A stretch of 64,000 nt of DNA from NCBI RefSeq assembly GCF_017654505.1, contig NC_054547.1, forward strand, positions 29,210,846 through 29,274,845, in the 5' to 3' direction. Below the pieces are notes generated by a model. The model searched no databases, was not told the origin of the DNA, and was given only the letters and a program-made list of their open reading frames with translations. Shown in pieces: positions 43,421 through 53,882 of the stretch; within the stretch, counting starts at the first letter, position 1; each line of letters starts with the position of its first letter. The stretch comes from Polyodon spathula (taxonomy: Eukaryota; Chordata; Actinopteri; Acipenseriformes; Polyodontidae). A program made the translations under genes and the position numbers.

Positions 43421-43810
43421 TAGTGTGTAAAATTATTAGAACACCTTAAGATTAGTTGCGTATATCCTTTATATACCTACCTATATGAAAACCTCTAGGT
43501 GTGAGAATTACAATTTTCGATCCGTAATCAGTTAAACAGAAACAATAGGCACTCATATGTGAAAATGTTAAACCACTTTAATTAGGCATATACAACTTCT
43601 ACAAAGTCTCATGCATTTTATCATTTGTGGCTATGTGTTCTTTTTTTCTTACTATTTTAAATAAATTGCATGTGTGGAATATTAAATTAGATAAATAATT
43701 TGCCTATGTTTACAATTTTCCAAGATTTTCAATTACAGGGGTTTGATTTCATAAGCACAATAAATCAAAAAAAGAGAATCAATGGGGTGTTCTGAAAAAA
43801 ATGTCCACAA
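43421..43810. mobile_element. Possible Tc1-type MITE
   Basis: The left end (TTATTAGAACACC, near 43,432) and the reverse complement of the right end (TTTTTCAGAACACCCC, near 43,795) are similar and could be terminal inverted repeats. There is no coding capacity. The match is short, so this is tentative. Confidence 0.35.
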
Positions 43811-44095
43811 GACTGTATTTGACAATATGCTCCAAGCTAGACAAATAGTTTTCTCAGCTTTTCTTATTTTCTGTAAGTTTTACCTCTGAATTATGATTTT
43901 ACTGCACTTTAAAACACATGTTATAGTGTAAAATAACTAATTTTATATGAAATTACATGTGTACCTACAAAAGTAACAGGTGAGCATTGATTTCATAGAC
44001 ATGATTTGGATAAAGCCATTAATACAATTAAAATGCTTAATAAAAGGTTGAAGACAGATCAAGTGACCCGTGTGTGTTTTGTCATCTCCATCCAG

Positions 44096-44305
44096 TCCTC
44101 ACGACAGGTCTGGATCTGTTAGACCTGAGTGAACCTGCAGTGAAAAGCCATAGCAAGAGTAAAAGGAATGAGCTGACACTGAGGAGCGAAGGGTTCAAGG
44201 GAACATCCCATAGGAGGAAGACTGAGGAGACAGAGCTCATCAAAGTGGACATTGAGCACAGTATACAGAGCTCCCGGACCCCAGAGAGAGTATCATTAGA
44301 CTCTG
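44096..44305 (+). CDS. PEX5L: PEX5L (TRIP8b) exon 6 (probable)
   Basis: A 210-nt exon between CATCTCCATCCAG and GTAAGA, phase 1 in and phase 1 out. It completes the preceding codon to give V, then LTTGLDLLDLSEPAVKSHSK, a basic stretch (SKRNELTLRSEGFKG, HRRKTEE) and ELIKVDIEHSIQSSRTPERV ending SLDS. The start (LTTGLDLLDLSEP) and end (SLD) match mammalian TRIP8b, while the middle is Lys/Ser-rich in both but diverged in sequence, as expected of an intrinsically disordered linker. Being 3n and phase 1-1, it could be skipped without a frameshift. No domain with known fold is present in it. Confidence 0.93.
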
Positions 44306-45042
44306 GTAAGAAAACTATTTGATAGAGAATTCTCATTCAGACGTTTATATATGTCATGATTTATTGTCAAATGCAGATAATTTGTAAGCATACCAGATCA
44401 CTTGTGCTGCTTGAAAATGATGATATTATTTGAAGGAAGTTTAAAAATTCTAGTCCTGGTACTGTAACTTTAGAGGGGAGCTGCCTAGGCAATTAATGAC
44501 AGCTCTACTCAGAACCTGCTGCAGGGAAGCTCACAATGTCACTGCCTGGGGAAGTGCTGCTAGAGATAAACCTCTAAGGAAAACCCACAGTGTGTTACTC
44601 CTGAGTAAAATTGATGAGTGCCTTGTACACAGTGTTACAGGGTCACCCCCAGCTGCATCATTTGTACATGTGAAGAGAGTGCTTGTTTTTTGTGCTGTAG
44701 CTGTGAATAATGTTGGCTTTATATGTTACATAAGGGCATGGACATAAAATCTTAAATAAGTAACATCTTAGTTTTTTTGACAGGAATGGAATGAATGTAT
44801 TTACAAGAATACTTACTTTTGAGTTTGTTTATTTATTAGGCTGATAAGCGAGATCCTAGACCACACCTTCTTCTGTCAATTTGCTGTAATACAGTAATAT
44901 TGGTAACATGGTTATACTTTATAATAATGGCCACAAATTCCTATCTATTTCAGTTAGCTGCTACAATACAGTACAATAAGAGGTCTGTGTATATTATTTA
45001 TTTATTTATGTGTGTATTTATTTATTAATTGTAAATTCCCAG
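44306..45042. other. PEX5L intron
   Basis: Short intron of about 740 bp with ordinary AT-rich sequence and a few TTTA units before the acceptor. No other feature seen. Confidence 0.75.
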
Positions 45043-45166
45043 TCAATATCCAGTCACCCCTGGATAAGTGGGAGGAGGTTAATTTACATGGAGAAAGGAA
45101 TGGAAGTAGAAAATGGAAAACAGAGAAAAGACGCTCTTCTAAAAATGCATCAAGTGAATTTCTATG
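45043..45166 (+). CDS. PEX5L: PEX5L (TRIP8b) exon 7 (probable)
   Basis: A 124-nt exon between GTAAATTCCCAG and GTAAGC, phase 1 in and phase 2 out. It encodes (V)NIQSPLDKWEEVNLHGERNG, then SRKWKTEKRRSSKNASSEFL and the first two bases of a Trp codon. The pattern I.(T/S).L(E/D)KW(D/E)(D/E)V..HG(D/E)RN and the closing (K/S)E(L/F)LW match mammalian TRIP8b. The RRSS and KNASS runs are candidate phosphorylation sites. It belongs to the disordered N-terminal half. Confidence 0.92.
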
Positions 45167-46393
45167 GTAAGCAATTTTAAACCTCAAACCATTTCCCTTG
45201 AGCCTGTGTTTACTGTTATGGTGTTCACTGTGTTTACTTTTGGTAGGGTAGTGCTTTTGGAGAAGAATAAAAAGTATTAAGTAAACTTACATGGGGCAGG
45301 CTGAACAGTCCTTTCAAATACTGGCATTGCATGAACAAAACTAGTGAAGCAGCAGATATCGCTTAGGCAAATGTATCAACCAGGACATCAAAATCAAGTG
45401 TTTTTTTTTTTTTTTTTGTTAACAATGCTTTTTCAGTTGCCATTACAAGCAGATCACTCAGACGAGGATTGGTAATGGAAGTTCGTTAATATGTTTTAAC
45501 CAAACTTCAAACATACGCTCACTGTTGCAGTGGTTACTGGAAGATTGATTTTTAGTAATATATAAGTATATGCAGTGCTTAAATTCTCATGGAATATTTC
45601 CCGGAGCGCATCCGCCCACCACACGTTTATTTTATTTTAAACCAAAGTATTTTGTTAACAGGTTTTATAAGCATTTTTTAAACGTTTTGTTTTTTTGTTT
45701 CAGTCGCCAACTAGGAAATGACAAACAAGTAAATATAAGTAAAACTTCAACTTCAAATAAGTAACACTCCAGACAGATACGTGAATTAACCACAGGCGCA
45801 ACTCTGGACTTCCACAGAGAAGGTCTCCGATTCCCCAAGACATTATGTAAATAGCATTGCTATAAAAAGGCAGCTGTTACATTCTCGGTTTTAGATTCAC
45901 ACATTAGTACAAAGAAAATAAAAAAAAAAGTTATCGTAAACTAGTGCTGACAGTGATTTAAATAGTTTCTCAGGCCATTCAGTCAAGTACTTTAATTCGT
46001 CATAATGTTTCATACTAATGAAGCGCGTATATTCACGTTTGCCGATAGTACGGACTTATTTTAATACACTGTGTTACGTTTACATAGCAGTTACAGTTGC
46101 CCACGATACACTCACACACAGCACTACACTAGCAACAACTAAGGAAAGGAAGGACAGACACACACATGCAGAGGTGGCGTTCCTGTTGCAATAAATGTCA
46201 TAAATATGTAGAGTAGGCCTATATACAAATCAAATTAATATCTAGCGCACTTTCTTTTTACTTTAGCCTACCGGTAACACACAGTACATGCATTACTGTA
46301 CAGTGTGAAAATAGTAAAAAATAGATATAGTTTAATTAAAATTAAAGCTTACTTAGTACACAATTAACAGAAAACATAAAACACACTTTACAG

Positions 46394-46397
<4 letters not shown>

Positions 46398-46485
<88 letters not shown>
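46398..46485. repeat. (TA)n followed by poly(T)
   Basis: About 60 bp of TA run into 28 T. Together they produce the Lys-rich and Tyr-Ile frame on the - strand, which is not a gene. Confidence 0.95.
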
Positions 46486-47551
46486 GTACATATAGAACAT
46501 TTGACAGTGTTTTTTTTTTTCGTTTTTTTTTCCTTACGTTTTTGACAGTCAGATTTTTTTTTTCAGTCTTTTTATTTGGAGGTTCCAGAGGTTCGGCAGG
46601 TTTCATTTTTGATGGTTTCAAATCTATAATTACAATAGGCTTTCAGGCGTTATGATAATAATAATAATAGACGTTATGATAATAAGGCTTGACAAACCGC
46701 TTGTCAACGGAAAAGAGGAAAAATAGGGGGGTGGGGAGGAGATCTGAAAAGTTTCTCTGCATTACACGCGTACAATTTAGTTGAGTGAAAAGAAACTGTT
46801 TAAAGTCTTAAAGGCTGTTGAAGTAGGATAGCTGGCACAGAAATAGTACATTCACTCATACAGTATTTCCAATTTTATTCCTGGATGTATGTGTGAGCCC
46901 CCCTCTGGCGTCGAGATCCCGGGTGCTTGCCCGGGTTGCCATGGTGCTGACGCCAGCCCTGGCTATTGTTTTGCTATTTGCTTAGTTGCTGTGACGTGTT
47001 AGATGTTATAAGCTAAGCACTTCTACTGACACGTTCCCGGAATACATCTTAAACACTTGAACTGAATAGTAAAACGTACCTTTCTCTTCTGTCTTTTGTA
47101 ACACAACAGCTGTTAACGTTAATTTTGAATAGCAACACATGCAAATTATCGCGATAACTTGGGAGAGGCTGTTGCTATGACGTTCTTTTAGGCAGAACTA
47201 AACATAGTACTTAGTGTAATTGTAGCTTTTGGCAAGAAAAGTTAGATTTTTCATTTAACAACGTTACATTGTCAGGCTAGTCGCTGCACTTTCGATGTCC
47301 CGAAGCATGAACACTTCACTTTTAAATCTTTTAACTTCTCACAGAAACTGCCACAAGCACTTGAAAATATTACTTTCATGAAGTGTACTTCTTCCAGAAC
47401 TAAAATCTGAAAATGTTGCCAATAGCTAGGAGCAATTTAAGGTTTATAACTTTGCCCTTAACATGTTCATAACTACAATGGAGCCCAACCACTTTATTTC
47501 TTATGGTGATAAACAAAGGGTTACTAAAGTTGTTACTGTGTTCTGTTCTAA

Positions 47552-47578
47552 AAATAAATAAATAAATAAATAAATAAA
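47552..47578. repeat. (AAAT)n microsatellite
   Basis: About 6-7 AAAT units. Confidence 0.9.
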
Positions 47579-48298
47579 GCTCTTTTACAGGTCATAAATT
47601 ACAGCATGCATTTTTAAATATCATATTTCAGCAGCTTATATGAGGCTGTATTCCTGTTTTACATTTAGAGCACCTGCTGGCTGATTTTTGTTATCAATCA
47701 AGTTCGAAACACATGCTAGACATTACATACTTAAGGACAATTACTTAAACTTTTGGCCTTGAGTAAATTAGTTCCCTTTTGACTGTGGTTAAAGTAAAGA
47801 CCATTTTAATTAAACGACTAGAAGAGCCAACACACATGCAGTCCAGCTAAGTAACTTCAGTACTGACATATGGCCTATGTAACATAAAAAATAAATATGA
47901 CTTGAAACTATACAGTTTGTACTTTGTAGATTTGCCAAAAAGATTTCCTCATTGATGTACTGAAACACATATTGGTAAATTAAGCATGTCATGCACCCCC
48001 TGGTTCTCTTTTACTGTTTTTCTTTAGCCCAATGTTTAAAAAGGTCAGTTCAGGAAAATTACTGCCTCGGGCAAAACAGCTCTAGTGCAAGCAATATTTT
48101 ACAGGACAGTATCCGACAGTGTAAATACACAGTGCTGAACATTATAGAATTACAAACTGATTATTTCATTCTGTAGTGACAAAATATCCCCTGTACAGCT
48201 TTAAATGTGTGCTAGCCAATCACTTATAATAAAAATATATTGGCTATATAACCAAGGCGCAACATTTACTCTAACACAAATCGTGTTGCCCTTGTTAG

Positions 48299-48392
48299 GT
48301 CTACAGAGAACTGGACACACACTCAATCACCTGCAAAAGTTTTCATGGAAGCCAACTCCTCCTCAGAACTAGAACCGGCCCCAGCATCTCAG
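48299..48392 (+). CDS. PEX5L: PEX5L (TRIP8b) exon 8 (probable)
   Basis: A 94-nt exon between TTGCCCTTGTTAG and GTAAGG, phase 2 in and phase 0 out. It completes the Trp codon, then STENWTHTQSPAKVFMEANS, SSELEPAPASQ. The mammalian equivalent has the same frame and an SESASELELVAP-like end, so the SSELEPAPAS segment is the conserved part and the first half is diverged. It lies just before the HCN-contacting segment in the next exon. Confidence 0.9.
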
Positions 48393-51300
48393 GTAAGGTA
48401 CTCTATATTCTGTTTTTGCCTTTTCTCCCCATATTCAGTGCTTTCCCTTGCATCAGGCTGGCGTATACAGTTGACCTAATGTGCAGTATCTGCTGTTCAT
48501 CCTATACATCATTTCCTCATTTTAAAACTATAAGAATCTAAAATACTCAAAGTAAATCAAGTAATGCCTTCCTCCGTGTCACAGTAGGTGGAAGACATGA
48601 GCCATAGTTATGAGACTGTGCTTTGAGGAAGTCTTTCAGTTCCTGAGATTTGCAATGCATTTTTTATTATGTTTTTTGGATTGCTTTTCAAATTGTTGAT
48701 TTGCAACAGAGCGTGTGCAGATTTAGCAGTTTGTGCTTGTTAGACCTAAAGTAACCTGTTTGATAAAATGCATTGACTGGACGTTGCATTTTATTTCAGT
48801 TGAGATTCAGGGAATTTATTTTGATTTGAAGTTCATAGACTTTGAAGAATTTCTTTCAAGTGGTCACTAAGGATTGCTTTAAGTCAATCAGAGCTGATAA
48901 GTTTTTAAAAGCCACTGACATGCATGGGATTCTGTAAAGGTTCCATTTTAAATAATGTTAGCAATGGATTTCTACAGAGTATGATGCATTTTTAAAGTTA
49001 GCTAACTTTACATGAAATGTTTCTATCTGCACTGCAACAACAAAATGGTTTGACTGGATTACAAAAATCTTGACGTTCTATTGCAGTTACACTGTATTGT
49101 ACTCATGTTATTGGGCATTCACAATGTAATCACTGTGTAACTAGATGGGTAATGTTAGTGCAGTTAGAGACACTTAATATGAAGTGTTCCCTAAATGAGA
49201 ACATTGTTGAATTGTCATTAGTGATTGATGTTCCTTGCTGGGAATAAACAACTGAAACAACAAATTGATTTTTCGTAGCACCTATCTGGAGGCAGGTAGC
49301 ACAAAGCACTGGTTTCAGTGTCATTGGGAAATAATTGTGATTCTGACATTTCAAATGTTATTTTTTGTAAATAATATTCTGTTACTGTTATGTTTTATAT
49401 ATGTGTTTTCTTTTGCCTGTAGGAATATGTCAGTGACTTTAGAAATTATATATTGTTACAGAATATCATATTCTTGTTAAACTTTGTATAAATAAAATGA
49501 GATATGAATTATGGAAAGAAAGAAAGAAAGAATTTAGGATAATTTGCTCTCACAGATGCCCTCTTCTTTTATAATGCATTTGGTTTCTATTTATAATTTA
49601 TCCAATAACTGCAACGGTCAATGTATTCCAGCTGTAATGCAATTTCACATTCTTCATGAAAATGATTAAACATCAGAGCGCCTGTACATCTGGGAATAGC
49701 CAAAAAGTAAAGAATCGGCAGCAGTTCCAGTTAAAAGCAAAGGACTCAGCAAAACTTTTTTTTTTTTTTTACAGCAGTCTTTCTTTGAGAAAAAAAAAGC
49801 TAAAAAGCCATTTTAAATAGAATGGATTTAACTGTTCTAAAGACGATCAAATTGAGTTAACAAGAATGCTGCAACCAACCTTTTTAAAAGGTTATGTCAT
49901 GCACGTTTTGTTTATGACTAAACCAGTCAACCCCAAAGATCGCTTGGCCCTCGTTCTCTTGATTTGATTATATGAATATTTCCTGATATATTTGTTCTAC
50001 TGCCAACCCACTGCTTTATTACAAAAATAACAGAACTGTGTGCAGTAAAGGGTTGTTTTTACAGAGATAACTGTAGGGACTGTAAAGGTTAGGAATAGTG
50101 CAAGCAGTAGGGTTACATCTCTGAATGTTTAATAAACTGTATATCCTGGAGATGGCTTTTGACCTGAGCTGAAATTATAAATGCAAATGGAATGTACAAT
50201 GCAGCATACAGTTTAGCCAAAAAAGTATGGAGATTATTATATACAGTAATTGTGCATTTAAAACCTGCAGAGTAAAGCGATGCATATTGATTTTGCAGAC
50301 TGGCTGCAGCATGTGGTGCTAAATGCTGGGAGAATAAGAATAATTAGGAAGTGATAATAATGAACACAAATATACACATTTCAATATGTGTGTGTTCCAT
50401 AAAAAAAGCATTTGCAGATTTTAGGATAATTTATTAACCCTTTTAACTGTGTATCCTAAAGCGATATCAGCAACTGTAGATTTTTGGTGCAGTATATTTT
50501 AAATGGTAGGGCTCTGCACAGGTCTGGTATTTAGTGGTTGGTTTTAAAATTGAAAGGGAGTACATATTGGGTTGACATCCGATCATTCAGGTCCTATTAA
50601 TAGAAAAGGATCATACTTTTTTTTCTACGTTCTTTAACAATGTAAAACCTGTTAACCACTGTCTTTAGGGGAGCGAAATGTCACAAACATCTACTTGTGC
50701 CAGCTAAAGGGAGTTTCATGTGTGTCAATAGGAAAATCGAGTCAAAACTTTATAGTGTCCCAGTTAGTGTAACCAGACATGGTATTGATTCAGTAGGACA
50801 AACATGAAACATGATGGATCTGCCTTGGTAGTGCAAAAATAAAAACAATAGCAGGTAAAACCGTGACTAACTAAGGACTGTAGGCTTATTGACAAAGCCT
50901 TAACATGACAAGAAATGGATTACAGTCTTATTCCCGCTAATGTTTTTTTTTAATAAGGCCTCATGTCCCGTTCACCTTATTTTTCTATCACAGGCTGATT
51001 TGTGTCTTGAGGATGCTTGCATCAGTTCCCCTGCATCAGAGGGTAGCATCAGGATATTCAGACTCTTGCACACCCCAAATGTGTACTTTAATATACTGCA
51101 AAATGTTGCTATGCCACAACACAAAAGGAGTTGTCCAGAACTTGCTCCTCTGTCTCTAAAAACTCTCAATCGTTTCCTAACACCAGCAAATTTCTCTATG
51201 AGCAAACAGTGCCTATCTAGTGCCTATATAAACATCTAGTGCCTGTATTATGAAGACTAATGTGACTAATCACCCATAAAATGATTCTAAAGGGACTCCT

Positions 51301-53786
51301 ACAATTACAAGATACAATAAATTATATATAGACACAACATATGTTTAAATAGACCCATATACAATTACAAAACGTAATGTTAAAAATCCAGAGGCACTAC
51401 AGTTATAGAGAAATAATTAGAAATATATGAGAGTGAAGAAAAACATATTTACAGGACCAACCTCTATAAGAATTGTAAACTTGGTTGCTTTTTCTGGAAG
51501 GAGAATCCTCCCCTAACCAAGCTCTGTGTGTTATTCTTTCTTTTTGATTATTTTTGTTTCGGCCTCCATCCTCCCCAGCCACCACCACGCATGCCTCCTC
51601 CCGGGGGGAGGTGGCTCATAGCCATGTCCTATCTGCGGCACTGGTATGCATATAACTGTTCATGTATTTCCAGCTGGCCTCGCGCAGGTAGCCGTCGGTT
51701 TCCTGCGGATGAGATATCCATCCTAATTTATATTTCACTCTGGCCCTGAGTGCCCCACAGTTATCGGGCCCTGAGCGCCCTTCATAGTCACTAATCATCT
51801 GCAATCGCGGTCATTATCATTCATTCATTCAGTGCCATTCATTTAAGCAGATTCTCCATGCTGAAATTTAGGTATTACTGTTACAAACAGTAATAAAGGA
51901 ATTCCATATGGCCGTGCAAAAAAAAAAAAAAAAAAGAAAACATTTCAGTGTTTGTGAGTTAGGTTAGGAGGTATGACCTAGAGAGTAAACTTCTGGGTAA
52001 GTGTTTTGTTGTACAGTATCAGTATGTTTTATTGTATAATGCGATAGGGTGACAGATGTTATGTAGTGTAGAGAACGAAAAGAAAAAAAAAAAACAATGT
52101 GGAAAACAGTAAGTCAGCAGAGTGTCCTGTGAAACTTTGATCTTTAAACTGATGCCTGAAGGAGCACGACTTCAGTTGTGGACTCCTTTCATTTTGATTT
52201 CTATTGCAGTTTAAATGAGTAGTTTCCCCTAAGGCAACAGCTATTCAGCATCTGTGTTTAAAGTACAGAGGCTTATGAAAGAAATCGTTCTGTCAAAGAG
52301 CTCTATGAATCTCACATTAAACAACCTTGTTAACTTGTGTCGAACTGAGAACAGTGCTGCTGTGGAGCACTTTTTTTAAGATTAGTTTTTTCAGGACAAT
52401 ACAATATAATACAGTACAAGCGGTTGCAGGTATTATATCATGAATTTGATTATTACCTGATTTGGTTACTCTTATCCCTTCCTGCACCTCCTAATTTAAT
52501 ACGACGACTCCAATGTCTGGAATGCAGTCCTGTTTAGGAAGCATTTGTCTCAATACAATCAAATCTACTTGCAACAAACACTTCAGGGAGTACAGCATTG
52601 GTCACATATACACTGTCAACCTTTTATTTCCAAGTCCCTGACTATAATGAACACTGATTGCAGGCCATGCCTATAAAGTTTTTTATTTCTATTGTATTGT
52701 CAAATATTTATTTTCTGTGTTTCGAAAAATCACAAGAAATTAAATGTGGACAACAGCATCTAAACAATTAAAATTTTGAGCAGCTTGGTGAAAACGCTTG
52801 AAAATATCCGCTTCAACCAGTTGCTTCAGGATTTGCCTTGTGTTTCATAAGCTTGATTGACATACATTATTGATTGGCAAATATGTACCATATTTACTTA
52901 GTGTTGTTTGTTGTTTACAATGATTGTAGACGCACTAATATATGGTGCACATGTACATTGAGTGCTTGGTCAATTCTACAAGCAAAACGCTTCTAGTAGT
53001 TAAAGCCAGTGTTTCAATTATGGTCGACTACTCCTGTCAGCATAATTAATCTTATGAATCTTTTTGATGTACATTACTAAACCTCCTGTGACAAATTATT
53101 ATTTTTTTTTTTTTAAATCAATAAGCCTACATTAAAAGCATTGATATTGTCCCCATGACCCTAAGCTAAGAAAAACCCCAGTAACAATTACTTTTTCTTT
53201 TAAAGAATATTGCTTCTGCATTTAAATGAAGAACCAACCTCATATATTGTAAACCCTAGAGCCCTTTTGCATTAAGCCTTTTTTACCAATGAAAGAAACT
53301 CAAATTTCGCTATCATAAGTTTTAGCAGAATACAGTATGGCACAATTAGCAGCCAGTTAGTAAGTAAATGGATATAGGGAAATTAACTAAAATTAAGCAT
53401 ACATGAAAAAGGGGTTTACAGCATCTGCACAGTACTGATATATACCTAAGAAAACAAAAAAACTAAAAAATAATGCCATGTTTCATTTTCATTATATCCC
53501 AGTCAAACAAACACCTGCTACATTTAATATAGGCTGGAAATTGTCTTTGATACATTCTCAGAAAATCTTCTTCTGTTTGCATTGAAAGCCTTCGTGCTCT
53601 GATTGACTGTGGTTGCTGGTTGATTGAGAAGCAGTTGTGTGGGGTACTAATACCAACAGTCTTTGATGTGTAGGGAAGGGATACACTAACTTTTCCAATG
53701 AGCCTAAAGAAATTTTTTTAGAGGAATTCATGAAGTTACTGAACCTGAGGGTGTTCCTATGTATGTGTGTGTGTGTTTTTTAATAG
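48393..53786. other. PEX5L intron
   Basis: About 5.4 kb without recognisable exons. Simple tracts: AAAG units (49,516-49,532), a T run (49,756-49,772), an A run (51,920-51,936). About 51,540-51,830 is a GC-richer patch (CCTCCCGGGGGGAGG, TCGCGCAGGTAGCCGTCGG) that looks like a dispersed repeat, but I cannot name its family. Confidence 0.5.
51540..51830. repeat. Possible dispersed repeat (GC-rich island in intron)
   Basis: Base composition differs sharply from its flanks, with the self-complementary CCTCCCGGGGGGAGG near 51,596-51,610. It ends in CATTCATTCATTCAG units. It has no coding match. A SINE or a MITE is likely, but neither is shown. Confidence 0.3.
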
Positions 53787-53882
53787 GGTCGACTAGGCAA
53801 GGAGCATCGCTGGGGAAGCTCGATCCTGTCACGAAATCATTCCCTGGAAGAAGAATTTGAAAGAGCAAAGGCAGCTGTAGAG
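53787..53882 (+). CDS. PEX5L: PEX5L (TRIP8b) exon 9 (probable), HCN-binding core
   Basis: A 96-nt exon between GTGTTTTTTAATAG and GTAGGA, phase 0-0, encoding GRLGKEHRWGSSILSRNHSL, then EEEFERAKAAVE. It is the most conserved of the exons here: KEHRWGS.LLSRNHSLEEEF and RAKAAVE are identical or nearly so to mammalian TRIP8b. In published work on mouse TRIP8b a short segment around this region (the so-called nano region) binds the HCN cyclic-nucleotide-binding domain and antagonises cAMP; I place it here from memory. The acidic helix EEEFERAKAAVE fits a contact with basic CNBD residues. The following exon (expected to start DTEFWDKMQ-like) and all TPR exons lie outside the window. Confidence 0.95.

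Larger units (their letters stand above)
45167..48298. other. PEX5L intron with simple repeats
   Basis: Holds T runs (45,401-45,418), the TA/T tract (46,398-46,485) and AAAT units (47,552-47,578). About 46,885-46,965 is locally GC-rich (CTGGCGTCGAGATCCCGGGTG), and some CpGs follow to 47,160, unlike the surroundings. That patch may be part of an unrecognised insertion. No exon seen. Confidence 0.5.

Noticed and set aside
45700..45765. Possible extra exon after TTTTGTTTCAG
   Set aside because: It has an acceptor-like site, but the frame ends after about 20 residues without a donor and has no match to PEX5L.
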